Part shown: piece after piece, positions 11,681 to 23,710 of the stretch
How positions within the stretch are numbered: the first letter of the stretch is position 1
Layout: every line of letters begins with the position of its first letter
DNA from: Pyxicephalus adspersus
Lineage: Eukaryota; Chordata; Amphibia; Anura; Pyxicephalidae
NCBI RefSeq assembly: GCF_032062135.1
Contig: NC_092869.1
Location: forward strand, 45,266,827-45,330,826
Direction of reading: 5' to 3'
DNA: 64,000 nucleotides
Notes under the pieces: generated by a model
What the model saw: the letters and a program-made list of their open reading frames with translations, nothing else
Databases searched by the model: none
What the model was told of the DNA's origin: nothing
Position numbers and translations under genes: made by a program

Positions 11681-12321
11681 ACAACCGGAACCGGCATAGG
11701 GGGGACCGGTCAAATACCCAACAAGTCTGGCATCGAACCCTTTATTCACCCAACCTGGCGAAAAGGCAGCCATTTTTCTAAGAACACCAGGGACACACTG
11801 AAGGATGGAGATACCAAGAGTTACAACCAAAGCCGCGTCTACTGAACACCGAGGGGTGAATAATCCCAAAAATCTTTATTTGTCCTAATTCACCCGGGTG
11901 TATTAGGTCTCTATTCATCAAATTGCTAAAATCCCCATGAAAAGATTGTCAATTATACAAACTCTGCTGAGCGGACATTCACATCCGACATTCACAATTG
12001 CTTATTTGGTGTTCGGCCGTTTATTAGATGGAAGGAAATGAAGTTTTATTTTTTGGCACCGGACGCAGTGATGCTGACGCACCAGGAGAGGGCGATGTTA
12101 GATCCTTCGGAATCATTTCAGGTCACCGACAATAAAATCCGACTTTGTACTTTGTCTGGTTGTGTAATAAAGAAATTGGACGGAAAAGGAACGCAGGGAA
12201 TGTTGTGTCCAACAAATCCTTTCCTGATCACACCGAGTCAATAAAACCCTAACCCTGAACAGGTCACAATATACAGCAACAGGATCATTTACTGAGAAAA
12301 GCTCTACCTGTTATTTACAAA

Positions 12322-12425
12322 CTGCAGTCAGTGACTTGGCCTAGGCTGAGATGATGTCATCAGTCTGCTGCATGCAGCATTTCCCCAGTCTCCTCTCCCC
12401 AGTGATCAGACTACAACATTGTAAG
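12322..12425 (+). repeat. Unnamed dispersed repeat (family D) copy
   Basis: It shares GCAGTCAGTGACTTGGCCTA and CATCAGTCTGCTGCATGCAG with the copies at 3998 and 8650. Confidence 0.65.
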
Positions 12426-13867
12426 GAGTCACATGATCAGGGGCCGATATGCGTCAGACATTTGTGAACACCATGGGTTTTACACGATTGTGTCGGCATC
12501 TCGGTTCTCTCTTCTGAATGAAATGCGCAGCATGTGCCCCCCATCTGCAATCACACAGCGGTGGTGGCACCACAGGTCCCAGCAATGCCCCGTAGCACGC
12601 CAGTGGTCTCCTAATTTGGTGCGTTCCCCTTTAAGGCTCTCATTCTCTTAAAGCGGCAGCGCTCTTTGGGGACGAAGCTGATCGCTAGTAGCTCTTCACA
12701 TTTATTTGCTTTATCGCCATGACAACACGGGCAAATAATAGCTGCAGCATGCTGGAGGACACGCGAGCTAACGGCGGCTGAGTCTGCATTCCTCCCCAAT
12801 TATCATTGTGAAAACAGGCCGAGCAGGCCCCGCAAGGCCGGCGCCATCTGCAGCCACCTCGGAATTTGAGTAACCTTGGTCACCATCAGAGTGCAAAGTT
12901 TGTTGACAGGGGAGGTGTGCGCCGTGATTCACCTTACTTTCACCCAGGATTTACCTATTTGTACAACTGGAAAAATGCGTGAATCCTGGTTGAAAGCATT
13001 TATAATCAGTCTGTTCACTTTTTGAACTTTTTAACATTTCATCACCAATGGAAAATATTGCACAGCGGTCACCGGGGGACACAGGAAGGTGAGTGACCCA
13101 AGACCAGGTGAATTCAGGAGTGAATACATGAATGTTATCAGGATTTATAAATTAGCACATTTCGTTTGAATAATCACTGGCGATCCTGCCATTGGGGTCC
13201 TTGTTTAGGCTCTTCCTGTTATGGAGTGACCCCGTTCCATCCCCATCTCCTAACTATCTCCCTGTGTTGTCACTCGGTCACATAGCCTTCACTGTGGTCA
13301 CCTAGAAAGGAAGTGGCTGCAAATTGTCTGCAGGGGATCAGAGGCACTGAAATAGGATAACAGAATTAAAATAATGATTTTATTAAAAACAACCAATCAG
13401 AGAGCGATAAATCTGGCCATACACTGGGGGACCCTCAGCTCTGATTGGTCAATCCGATATAACAGGGTCACCCACATGGGAACTTACCGGATTCTTCGCA
13501 CTTCAGATTCCTCAGCCCTGCGCAGGGCGTAGCTGTGTGTCAGGACGGGTTCATCACCATGACAACGGGCGACTCTCCCTCCGTCACCACAACACAACTC
13601 TGCAGATAAAGGGCCCCACCCTGAGATCCTAATCCAACCTGATTCACCAAAGTGAAAGTCATGTTGTGGGTGGAGCTTGGCCAGAAAAATAACAGAAAAA
13701 CAGAGGAACTCCGACTTTATGAAAGTCAATTGTTGGGTACATGGGGGGGTCAAATGGAGGGGGTCACCACCAACACCACTAGCCAACTCACCGGAACACT
13801 GAAACTGACCATCACAGCCCTGAGGAAGGGAGCCCCAACCCCCGAAACACGTCATTCATGGTTTGTG

Positions 13868-14105
13868 TCACACAGGAAGGAGGATGATGGATTCCCAACG
13901 GCTCACATGGTGCCCCTCGCCCACCACCACATCCTCATACATCAGGCACAGTGCCACATCTATAGATGGTACCACATCTTTGTGGTTACAGCTCACCTGG
14001 ATGTACAGCACCCTCTGCTGGTGGGACGGGGTGATGCATCAATCCCCAGCAATGACATAAATGTGATGATGGTGGAAGGCCACGGCCTGGATTTTCCCAA
14101 ACAGA
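13868..14105 (-). pseudogene. Kelch-like reading-frame relic (uncertain)
   Basis: On the minus strand a frame encodes LFGKIQAVAF-HHHHIYVIAGD, then an in-frame TGA (14039-14041), then a further open stretch starting CITPSHQQRV and containing DVVPSIDVALCLMYEDVVV before a stop near 13868. The F-x-x-x-IYVI-G pattern resembles a kelch blade strand, but a single such motif is weak evidence. It may be a fragment of a repeat that captured coding sequence. I cannot name a parent gene. Confidence 0.25.
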
Positions 14106-14263
14106 AAAGTCAGAACATTTCTTCCGTCACCCCATCATCTGTCGCCCCGTCATTTGTCACCACATCATCCGCCAGGGTGCTTGCGACCGATGAAGAGAAG
14201 TAGATTTGGGGGGACAAGACCCCAAAATAAAAATAACCATTTGCAGTGCTAGAAGATGCTGAT

Positions 14264-14301
14264 GGGGGGGTTAGGGGGATAGGGATGGGGGGATTAGGGG
14301 G
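14264..14301 (+). other. G-quadruplex-forming run
   Basis: Five G tracts of 3-7 bases are separated by loops of 2-4 bases (G7 TTA G5 ATA GGG AT G6 ATTA G5). This exceeds the usual four-tract G4 rule on the strand opposite to FOXN3 transcription, so it would appear as a C-rich run in the pre-mRNA. Confidence 0.75.
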
Positions 14302-17114
14302 ACTTTTGGATTAATTCTGTATTTCCCGGAGTTCAGCTTTAAACACCGATAGAATTATTCACCCTGCGCTGAACTCATTCACCTTCATCTCAGTGAAACC
14401 TATTGACTTGATGCTGTGCTTTTTGGGGTTTCAGGCCATTAGGGGGTTGTAGAATCAGAGTGAATCCTGCGCACATACACGGCGTACTGGCGGGGATTTA
14501 TCGATCGCAATGTTTGAAGCTCCGGAGTCATCTGGAGCGGCGGTGAAAGGAAGCAAAGTGTTTTCAGCTTTGTTGCATTAAGTGCGCCGGGTCACTGATC
14601 ACACACACAATAGGTAGAAGGCGGCGAGGTGAAGGCTGCCGAGGGACCGGGCGCTCTTACAATCTGCTCAGCCAGCCCTGCGACAATCATTTAACAAGAG
14701 CGAGGGCCCGGCGTTTCCACTCATCGCAAGCCGCCCGACACTGATCGCATGTGACACCGAGCATTTGTACGAGGGGGCATCTGAAAGCCGCACAGAGACC
14801 CATTGTGTACAGAGAGGCCGAGGATAAAAAGCCGCTCATTGTCAAGATAAAAAAAAAACCCAGCGCATTGTCTGCCCCTCCGCCGCTAATGGAAAGCGCA
14901 TTAGGAGAGCGCCGGGGCCAATGTGTGCAGAAATGTCACCGGGGAGAGACATCACCAGGGGCTACCCTGACCCAAATGTATTGTCCTATCCGAGATAGAT
15001 GGTCACATGGCAAGGGGGTGACACCAAACTAAAGGTCACCCCGAAATCAGGAGGAGACCCAACTAACCAGGTCACATGACATCTGAATATAGAAAGCTTG
15101 TGCTAAAACAAGAAAACACCACAAATACCTAAACATAAAAATATTTTGTATTTATGTACAATATCAAACGCTCTCCAGATTAAAAAACAATGGAGAATCA
15201 AAATGTTTTCTTTAGTGTGGCGGGGAAGGTTCATTTTTATTGCTGTGTTTTTCTGGAAGATATTTATTTAGAAAAACTTTACTGGACTTTTCAGGCACCG
15301 CCTAATACACCAATTTCTTTACACCTCATATCATTAATATAACCATCATTGGCCAATAAAATATAGAACATTGTGTTAAACTATTGGATGAGTGCATGAA
15401 ACTTAAATTCAATCAAATTTCTAATCAAATTAGTCCCACTTGCACTTCGACGCGTTTCACGCATTTCGCTTTCTCAGGAAAATTGTTGGCCATCAATAAA
15501 TATTGGGTATAAAATCTAAATAAACCAATTAGGATTACCCAATCCTTTAACTCAGCATGGGTAGGACTTGGGATCAAAGTCATTGTTAAGTTCCACAGAA
15601 GAAACATGAATCTCTTGTGGTTGGGGCATTGTATTGGGGAAAGACTTCAGTTATTTTCCTTCACAGTTTTTATTATTCTGTCATATATTTCAATTAGTCT
15701 TTATGTCATTGTTTCTTTCCATTCTTTCCTCCCATGTGTATGTCTGCTCCCTAATGCTGGCTGTCTGCAGAGAGCCTTCTTCTAGAAGATTCAGTCTCAC
15801 TTCCTGTCCAGTAAAATAGTTGTCAGGAAGACAGGAAGTGAGGTCAAATTCACATACAGAAGTTTGCATGGACTGGAGAAAGGATAATTCAGAATACAAT
15901 GAACAATATATGAAGGTGCACAACAGTCACATGACTGTAGGCACTGATGGCACATGGACTGGGGGTGCACATGGGAGTCACCAGGTATATTGGAGCTACT
16001 GGATGAGACACTGGGTGTAAAATGGGTTTAACTTCCTGAGCCCTCCTCCCTTATGTCTAAAAGCTGCAGAATTAGAAAAGTCTGATCAGGGCCCAGGTAC
16101 AGAAGTGCCCCTTACCCACCCAGGATGCAGCGCTACCCTGGAGTCACCCATGACACATGGACTGGGTGGGTGCACATTTGGAGTCGCTGATGACACCTAG
16201 ACAGGAAGTTGGCACAGGGGGCACAATAGGCTCTGGGATACTGGTAGGTAAAGGGAGCATCTCGCTCCAAAGCTGTGATCAGGAGAGGAGTCTGATTTAC
16301 TTGATGTAAAGTTGGGTGAATCCTGTGCTGTGAATAAGACCCAGCATTGGATCCCAGGACAGGTAATTGTGACAGGGAAAGAAGCCCCAGATATTAGCAA
16401 AAACTAGACAGCAGTTCGGAACCTTCCCTTCTCTACCCAGAAACATTCCCCTGGACCCTTCCATATCCCGTATTTTATACCATGAACTTCATTTTCCTCG
16501 CTTGTCATACTAAATATAAAAATTTAATAGTGACCCCCCCCCCCTGAAATTAGCGGGTCTCCGTGGCACTCATTGGGGTGGCACTGGCAGATCTCCGGCC
16601 CAGACCTCTGCGGAGAACGCTCTCTGTCTCGGCATTCACCCGGTTAGCACGCAGATGAATCAATATTGCGTCAGGCGGTGGAATTCCTCGGATCATCTCT
16701 AGTAGCTGTCAGAAGCAATAGAAGCAAATAAATGCAGACGGCCATCATCGGCCTATAAATAGATTTATTCTCAAGGTCAGAGCGGGAGATTTTATTGGAT
16801 AAAGAGAGGAGAGAGAGTCGGGTCTACTGGAGGAGGTCAGTAAAAGCTTTCCAGAATTGGGGACACTGGGGAGGGGAATCCTCTCATCTACCCTACAACT
16901 AAATGTTAGCACAAAGGGCCAATTCAAAAATCATATGATCATGTGACTGATCTCTGTAATTCTGTTTATTGGTGGGCTGTGAATCACATGAACAGCCAAA
17001 CGGTTCCCGCAAGGACCCATTCCCAGTGTCAGTGTTGTTCCTGGCCTCACACCGTGGGACTGGTTACAATCTGATCACTAAGGGAGAGGAGACTGTGGAG
17101 AGGATCACTAAGGG

Positions 17115-17200
17115 AGAGGAGAAATGCTTTCTCCTGCCTGCAGCAGACAGATGACATCATCCTAGCCTAGGCAAAGTCACTGACTGGAGCTCAATGACAG
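17115..17200 (-). repeat. Unnamed dispersed repeat (family D) copy, minus orientation
   Basis: CTGCCTGCAGCAGACAGATG and CCTAGCCTAGGCAAAGTCAC read as the reverse complement of the plus-strand copies. Confidence 0.65.
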
Positions 17201-20111
17201 CGTTGTATGTTGTGACAAGTCAGGATATTATTCTGCTGCTGACAGCTCCTCTTTCCATTGCACTGACACAACCGACAATAAGGAGGCATATTTATAAAGC
17301 AGTAAATCTGACATTCACTGCAGGTGGATGTCTGGTATGTGTTTTAATGACAGTAACTGATTCACCAGTGAATATTTGGTGAATGCTGCTTTATACTGTA
17401 AATATGCCCCTCTGTCAGCACAAGAACAGACGGGGTGCCTCTTCCCAAGGTTGTCATTTTACCACCTACATTACCCAATCACAGGCTGGGGGAGGGACAA
17501 GACCTATAAGTGTTACTGAATTGCAGCAAGTGATAATACCAGGTCTGAGCTGTGTAAACCTTGGGACTGGATAGTCAGAAATACAAATCCTTTGGCTGGT
17601 AATATAACTCATTTACGTGTCGGATATTTTAGGGATTTGGCTGCTTTCCCGGAATTATAAAGCTTTAAATGGGTGTGTCCATATAATGCATCACTGCATG
17701 CGTAAAAGTGAAAATAAACAGCGATCTGCATGGAGTATGAAGATCTGCAGCTTGATGGTGAAATGAGGAAGAGATGGCACAGAAATGGTGCAGTGTCCGG
17801 ACACATGGAGTGGGCATACAAGAGACAACATGGAGATCTGGGAAGGGGGGTGTCTGTCCTGCAGCATGTCCCGGCATGAGGAGCCGACATCCGGGAATGT
17901 TGGAATTCTTCACCCCCTCAGCACACAGCAGCTCATAGGATGGAAGAGACGCTCATACGTCCCTCTTCTCTGAATTTTTGGCAGTTGCGATGTCCTCAGC
18001 CAGAAGCAGAATTCCGGAGTTTATGTGACGCATCACCTCCTGCATGCTGCAGCATTGCCCATAGCAACCAGATTAATTCTGCCATTCCTATGCCGTCGCT
18101 GCTCCCCAACAATTGCACCCATGTGACCCCACGCATCCAATGATCTGCGGGGAGCTCGGCGGTGGTCCCAGTGGTCTCACCCCGGCCTCCTCTCCTCTTC
18201 TCATCCTGCGCCTGTCGGCGGGGATGATGATGAATGCGTTTGATTTGGGGTAATACTGTCTGCCTAACAGCTGTGAGATCATTACTTCTAAATAAGTAAA
18301 TGAAAAACACAAGCGGGGACGTTTATTCTGAGTGATGGCTGGCGGGGAAACCTGGCTGCGTTTCAAATCTTTCCGGACGCACAAAATAGAGTTTGCAATT
18401 CCCTGGCACGGCACGGGCCGCTCTGACCCTTTTTTTCTTCTCTTCTTTAAACAAACAGACGATTGCTCCACCACAAGCGGCTGCTGCAATATCCTGACCC
18501 CGAATCAATGGGAAGCAGGGGCCAGGAATCCTGGGGACTTCCCAACTCTGCCAGCGCAGGGAACGCGGCGGCAGCTGGTTTAATTAGCCTCTTATTAGGC
18601 TGCGACGGCCTTTTTTTTTTTTGATTCCGCTACAGCTCAGAAAGAACAAACAAACTTTTTCCTGCAACCGGCGGGGTGTTTATGAAGCATGCTTTTAACT
18701 TCACCTCCATCAGCAGTCGTAGTCACCAGAACAGGAAGTGGGAATAAAATAACCGCAATAAACAAAAAAATCTTGTTTGGGTTGGTGCTTTAGCTGCGCC
18801 TAAACCCAAAATCAAAAATGCAACATTGCAGCCTACCCGGCCCTAAATATGACGGCTGACTTTTCTTTTTCAGGATTTTTATATTCTCACCTGGTGATCC
18901 TGCCGCTGACACTTCCTGGTCCAAGGTGACAACGCAACTCAAAAACAAAACAAAAAAACAGTTGCATTGTCTACAATTTGATAACAAATAAAAGAACTCA
19001 GATTGAAGCAGATTGTTTTCGTCTTACACTTCTGGGTGGGGTAACCGATCCCCTTGAAATAACCGTCGCAATACAGAATATTCGTAGCGCTGTGATACTG
19101 CATCAAACTCTCCGACCAATAAAAAACACAAGAAATGCAGATTGTGAAGGTGGGGGAGGAGGAGGATTGTCTGGTGTATTTGCATTTTCAGTGCTGGGGT
19201 CAGGGAAGGGTTAATGGGGCTGACAATGGCGGTGGCGCGGCATCGGGTTGCAGATAATGACTTGTACACACACCTAGCATTTAAACAGCAGCCTGTTTTC
19301 ACCCTGTAATTTGCCGGCACACCCCACCGTCACCGCGGCAACCGAACTACGCCAATAAACTTGAGTCTGTTTGGTTAGGAGGTTGGGTGCGGGACTCTCC
19401 GTACGGAAACTTTTTCCAAGTTTGAGGACAAAGAGGCAGCGAGAAACCTTTTATCTTCTTTTATTGTTCCGGAGTTCCAAACCGACGCTGGGGATAACGT
19501 ACAGGGGCGCAGGAGACAAAAATGTTTAGTAAACTCAGAAAAGTGATTGGAAATAAAACAATGAAAAATAATACGGATTTGGGTCAGTGAACAGAATAAA
19601 ACATTTTAGAAAAGGAAATGAATAAATGTTGGAATGTTGATTATATGAGGTGGCAATGTGCAGGGAGGGGGTCCTGGGGGGGTCTGAATATCCCGAAATC
19701 AGGTAGCGAGGGGATGTGGGGTGGCTCCCAGGGAAGCAGATAATGATAGTGTTGGTGACAGGTCCTCTTTATAGGCCTGAGCAGTAATGACATGGTCACA
19801 TGACCAATCCCCAATTGATACAAAGTAGCATACTGACAATCTGCTTCTTCTTCCAGCAATGATTTCATTTCCCATAGCTGTGCCAACAGACAATTTCATC
19901 ACCTCCTCCTCTCCGCCACATTACAAGATGTAGAATTGTGTCACCAACAGAGATGACGGGATCACCCAGAACTTACCCAGACATTCACTCCAACATTCAC
20001 CTAAAGTGAGCGATCACCCTGCATACAGAAAAACTTCTTCTGCATCCCCTGGTTTAGATTCACTATGTAAGATTCACATTACGGTTGCAGTTCCAGGGTG
20101 ACCCTAACAGT

Positions 20112-20290
20112 AAAGCTAGGTACGCACGTGCAATTGTTCTCGACCGATAATCGGCTCATCGGGAGAGAATCTGGCGTGTGTACAGCACTCATCGCCCATC
20201 GTCTGAACGACCGTCCTGGCAAATCCACAAACAATAGACGAGAGCGCCGCAGGCCAGGGAGCCGCTCCATCGTTCTCTTCCTCCCCTCTC
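20112..20290 (+). repeat. Half of a palindromic MITE-like element
   Basis: It starts TAAAGCTAGGTACGCACGTG, the same terminal type as the element at 45706 (TAAAGCTACGTACACAC), and continues with CGATAATCGG and ATCGTCTGAACGA motifs. The right terminal repeat was not found, so it is truncated. Confidence 0.6.
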
Positions 20291-20500
20291 CATAAAGCAG
20301 AATGGTGCCGTTATGTACCGAGCTCATTCATGCATCATGCAGTCGTTAGTCATTATAATATTATTTATTGCATGCCTGTGTATATCCTATGTGCCAACCT
20401 GACCCCAGCTAACCCTGGAAGCAATCACGTACCCCTGAATGAAGAGCATGATAGGGTTAGGTAAGTACTTGTCATAAGGCCTTGCGGAGGTAAATGTGCT

Positions 20501-20641
20501 CTTAGAGTGTAAGCTCTTCGGGGCAGGGTCCTCTCCTCCTCCTGTGTCACTGTCTGTATGACTGTCATTTGCAACCCCTATTTAATGTACAGCGCTGCGT
20601 AAAATGTTGGCGCTAAATAAATACTGTTTAATAATAATAAT
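20501..20641 (+). repeat. Short SINE-tail element copy
   Basis: GTAAGCTCTTCGGGGCAGGG, CTCCTCCTCCTGTGTCACTG and TGTTGGCGCTAAATAAATAC followed by AATAATAATAAT identify the same family as 4577-4725. Confidence 0.8.
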
Positions 20642-21356
20642 ATTGGCCAACCCCCCTGCAAGGACAACCACAGCCACCCTGTGAATGACTGGGATCACTT
20701 TCATGACTTCTGCGGTAAGTCACACTCTCTCTCCCAGTCTTAGCTCTGCTGTATATGGAATGCAAGAGGCTGATACCACAACAAATCAATGTACCAATAC
20801 ATTGCAGCATCAATTACAACAGAGCTGCATTACTTGCGTCCCAAATCTGCTGGAGTTCAGCTCTAATAGAAGCACGATGATTGTAATGAACGCACAACTC
20901 ACCCGGGGTTCCCTCTCAATCAATAAGCCGCATTTATACAACAACCCCTCTCAGACCTTGCATGGGAACACACAGAAATCCAGCAAAACCGGCTGATAAT
21001 TCACAACAATCTCCAAAATAGAGCAATTCACTAAAAATGAATGTGATTGGAGGACCTCACTGGAGCACCTCCCTGGAGGAATACTTTGCAATTTTTTTAC
21101 CCATCTTTAGATGGCGCCATTTAAACTTATCGATTGCAAGAAAACTAATAGAGACAAAGCAAAGCCTTCTACAAATTGGTACCTTTCATCCAAACCCCCA
21201 ACATTCACTCTGGACAAAGTACAGACATTCAGAGTGGAGGACAAACAAATCTCAAGGAAAGGATGTAGAGGTCCGTCATTAGAGGAGGCAATGGTTCCGC
21301 TCAGGACCCAGAGGATAGAAGTGACGGGACAAGTGGGGGCACCCATGGAGACTTAC

Positions 21357-21421
21357 CCTGGAGCAGTGCCCCGTTCTTCTTAAAGAAGCCACTTCCAGGC
21401 CAGAGAGGGGGGACCGATGTG
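21357..21421 (-). CDS. FOXN3: FOXN3 exon 4: 65-nt exon encoding the PLWPGSGFFKKNGALLQ block
   Basis: The exon lies between acceptor CCTGCAG and donor GTAAGT (21351-21356). Joined to the AG at the end of exon 3 it encodes residues 223-244, STSVPPLWPGSGFFKKNGALLQ in two runs: STSVPPLWPGSG and FFKKNGALLQ. This matches the FOXN3-specific block of human (GPPIWPGSTFFKRNGALLQ as recalled). It enters at phase 2 and leaves at phase 1, so skipping it would shift the frame; it should be constitutive. Reading on past the donor would add about 18 codons before a stop, so the apparent longer frame here is intron read-through. Confidence 0.93.
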
Positions 21422-22194
21422 CTGCAGGAAAAACAAAAACAGAAGATTAGTGAAAGGAAATGTACAAGACAACAAGGCAACAAACCATCAAATTATTCTT
21501 AATTATACTTATACTTCCTGCACAATGATCTTGTTGCTGTATATATCAGGAATCTATTGATGCAGACTGGTTTTAATGACAGGTCCTCTTTACGTCGATT
21601 AGATTTTATTTGTAAACCTTGAAGTTTACTGTCAGTGCGGCGTGCTGGGGCTCACTCGGCTTTCATTGTGATGAGATGTTGTAAAGCGCTTCTCTTGTGT
21701 TTTTACGAGTGTTTTGACCCCGACCCTGCTGTAAATGAGGAGCCACAATGGGCACCCGGCGCCCGGCACCTCCCCGTCACACTTCAGGAGAATTAAGAGG
21801 CGATGTTGGGCTGGCAAGTCATTCAGCGGCACAACCCTTCACATCCCGCCGCTCATTCATGCCGCCCTCACAGCCAACAAAGAGAATCTCAAAAGGACAC
21901 GTTTCCCCCCTCCTACAAATCCTTGCACATACACAAAGCTGTGCTGGGCTCTGTGGGGCCCCTATAAAAGGGCCACGGCTTGAAAGGTCAAACTCCCAAG
22001 GATTCAGAAGCAAACGTCTCCAAAAACAAAAACACTTTCTATGACAACTGCGGCCCTCTTACGGTTTTACTAAAGTTCAAAATCGAGCAACTAAGCATCG
22101 GTGAGATAGGTACGCAAATACGGGAGAGGTGATTGGTGGGGAAAGAGCAAAACGTTGAAATAGATCACCAAGTCCACTTCAAGGACTCATTAAA

Positions 22195-22480
22195 TATGCC
22201 TGGGATGGATGGGAACAGCGATTTTGAGCTGGGTGTTCGTTCTCATCAGTACCTGGTTTGTTCTACCTCATCGCCCAACAGCAGTACCTGGTCTGAGAAA
22301 TGGGGGAAATCCCCATAGTGCCCCCAAAACCTTGTGGAATTACTTCTCAGATGAGTGGAAGGGAGGGAGGCCAACTCCAACGAATAATAGTCATGATGTT
22401 GGTGGTAAAATTATTGACCATAGTTGGTGGGGCCACTCCATATCAATGGCCAAGGCCTTGGATACGACGCTCCGCCATCA
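22195..22480 (+). mobile_element. Tc1/mariner-like 3' remnant
   Basis: The order of short blocks (ATGGATGGGAACAGCGA; CATCGCCCAACAGCAGTACC; CCCCAAAACCTTGTGGAA; TCTCAGATGAGTGGAAG; CCACTCCATATCAATGGC) follows the 3' end of vertebrate Tc1-like elements as I remember them. The transposase frame is broken and no terminal repeat was found. Confidence 0.5.
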
Positions 22481-23024
22481 CTATTTTCCATGTAAAACTT
22501 TCTCTAGCTGAGGATGTAGAGGGGAGAAATGCTGGTTTTCTGCCGACCTCCATGAACTTTTACGTCCCCGATGGTTATATTCGGCAGGTTAAATTCTGGA
22601 TTTCTTGTGTGCATGACCTCCGCACTGACACCGCATTTCCGAGACTCTGTCTTTTATGGAGGCCTCGCCGGGAAACGTGGTTTGCAAAGTGCCGCTCTAA
22701 TGAAGCCATTTAACTAAATGACGTGATTAAAAAGGCCATCTCGTTATGGGAGACAAATGCGGCTCTGACAAAGTTGTGGCCGTGTACAGGGGACACATAA
22801 TGGAGGTCGGAGGCTGGCGGGAGGGCGATTTATTAGATGGGATTTATTGGAGACCTCGGGTTGCCCAACCAGAGGCCATAAAACTTGATGGAGACACGGC
22901 GGGGTGGTTGTGTCACAAAGAGGTGTCAGAGGCGCTGGGATTTGTGACAAGTAGACATTGCTCATAAATTATCATTACGCATGGGGCCGCACTGCTTGTT
23001 ATGGGCCCATAGCTTAGCAAAATT

Positions 23025-23710
23025 GGCAATTGTCAGTGAACAAGGTGGCCATGGTGAGCTATAAGCAAAACTTGGGCAGAGTGACAGTTTTAAGCAAACT
23101 GACCCCACGCAATGTGCTTGTTATATGCAAGAAGAGCAAACATCAAACAAGTTTAAAAATCAATGGGCACCGACAATGCCACTTAAACATGGTGCCAGTT
23201 ATAAGCCAGAAGGTCAGAGTACCAGTTATAAGCAAGTACAGGTACCTCTGGTGCCAGTTGTAAATGAGCAGGGTACACAAAGTTTCAGTAATAACCATGC
23301 AAGGTGCACACAGTGCCAGTTATAGGCAAACAGGATACAAACAGTGTCAGTGAAAAGTAAGCAGGGTGCACATAGTGCCTGGCATAGGACATCGGGCTGC
23401 AGAGCACAGAGTACATGGTGCCATTTTTAAAGCAAAGATGCTGTCCAGAGTGCCAATTATTTACAAGCAGGGTACATATAGTGCCAGTTACAAGTGAGCA
23501 GAGTACACACAGTGCCAGTTGTAGGTCCAGCAGGGTGCACACAGTGCCAGTTACAGTCGAGCAGGGTGCACACAGTGCCAGTTAGTAGAGCAGGGTGCAC
23601 ACAGTGCCAGTTAAGTCGAGCAGGGTGCACACAATGCCAGTTAGTCGAGCAGGGTGCACACAGTGCTGGATATAAGTATACATGGTGCTCAGGGTGTCAG
23701 TTAACAACCA
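23025..23710 (+). repeat. Minisatellite, about 27-31 bp unit
   Basis: The unit GAGCAGGGTGCACACAGTGC + CAGTTA repeats with high identity from about 23500 to 23665 and with increasing decay to the left as far as 23025. Open frames across it (CTQCQ-type repeats) are products of the array and not genes. Confidence 0.85.

Larger units (their letters stand above)
7064..21356 (-). other. FOXN3 intron 4 content
   Basis: No gene was recognised in this 14.3-kb intron. It contains a foldback element (7755-7945), copies of an unnamed repeat around 8650-8760, 12322-12425 and 17115-17200, a Tc1-like transposase remnant (11310-11680), a degenerate GGTT-rich stretch (10745-10930), a G-quadruplex-like run (14264-14301), a kelch-like minus-strand reading-frame relic (13868-14105), SINE-tail elements (20501-20641), a MITE half (20112-20290) and GC-rich low-repeat islands at 8985-9360, 12600-12860, 14460-14920 and 16560-16740. 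Confidence 0.6.

Noticed and set aside
13652..14203. 183-aa plus-strand open frame
   Set aside because: It crosses the GAAACACGTC repeat module and a simple-sequence region; composition is not protein-like and no domain is seen.
18088..18489. 133-aa minus-strand open frame
   Set aside because: No recognisable domain, no splice or promoter context, and the length is expected by chance.
21301..21356. Coding extension GKSPWVPPLVPSLLSSGS after exon 4
   Set aside because: It lies beyond a consensus GTAAGT donor and is not part of known FOXN3.
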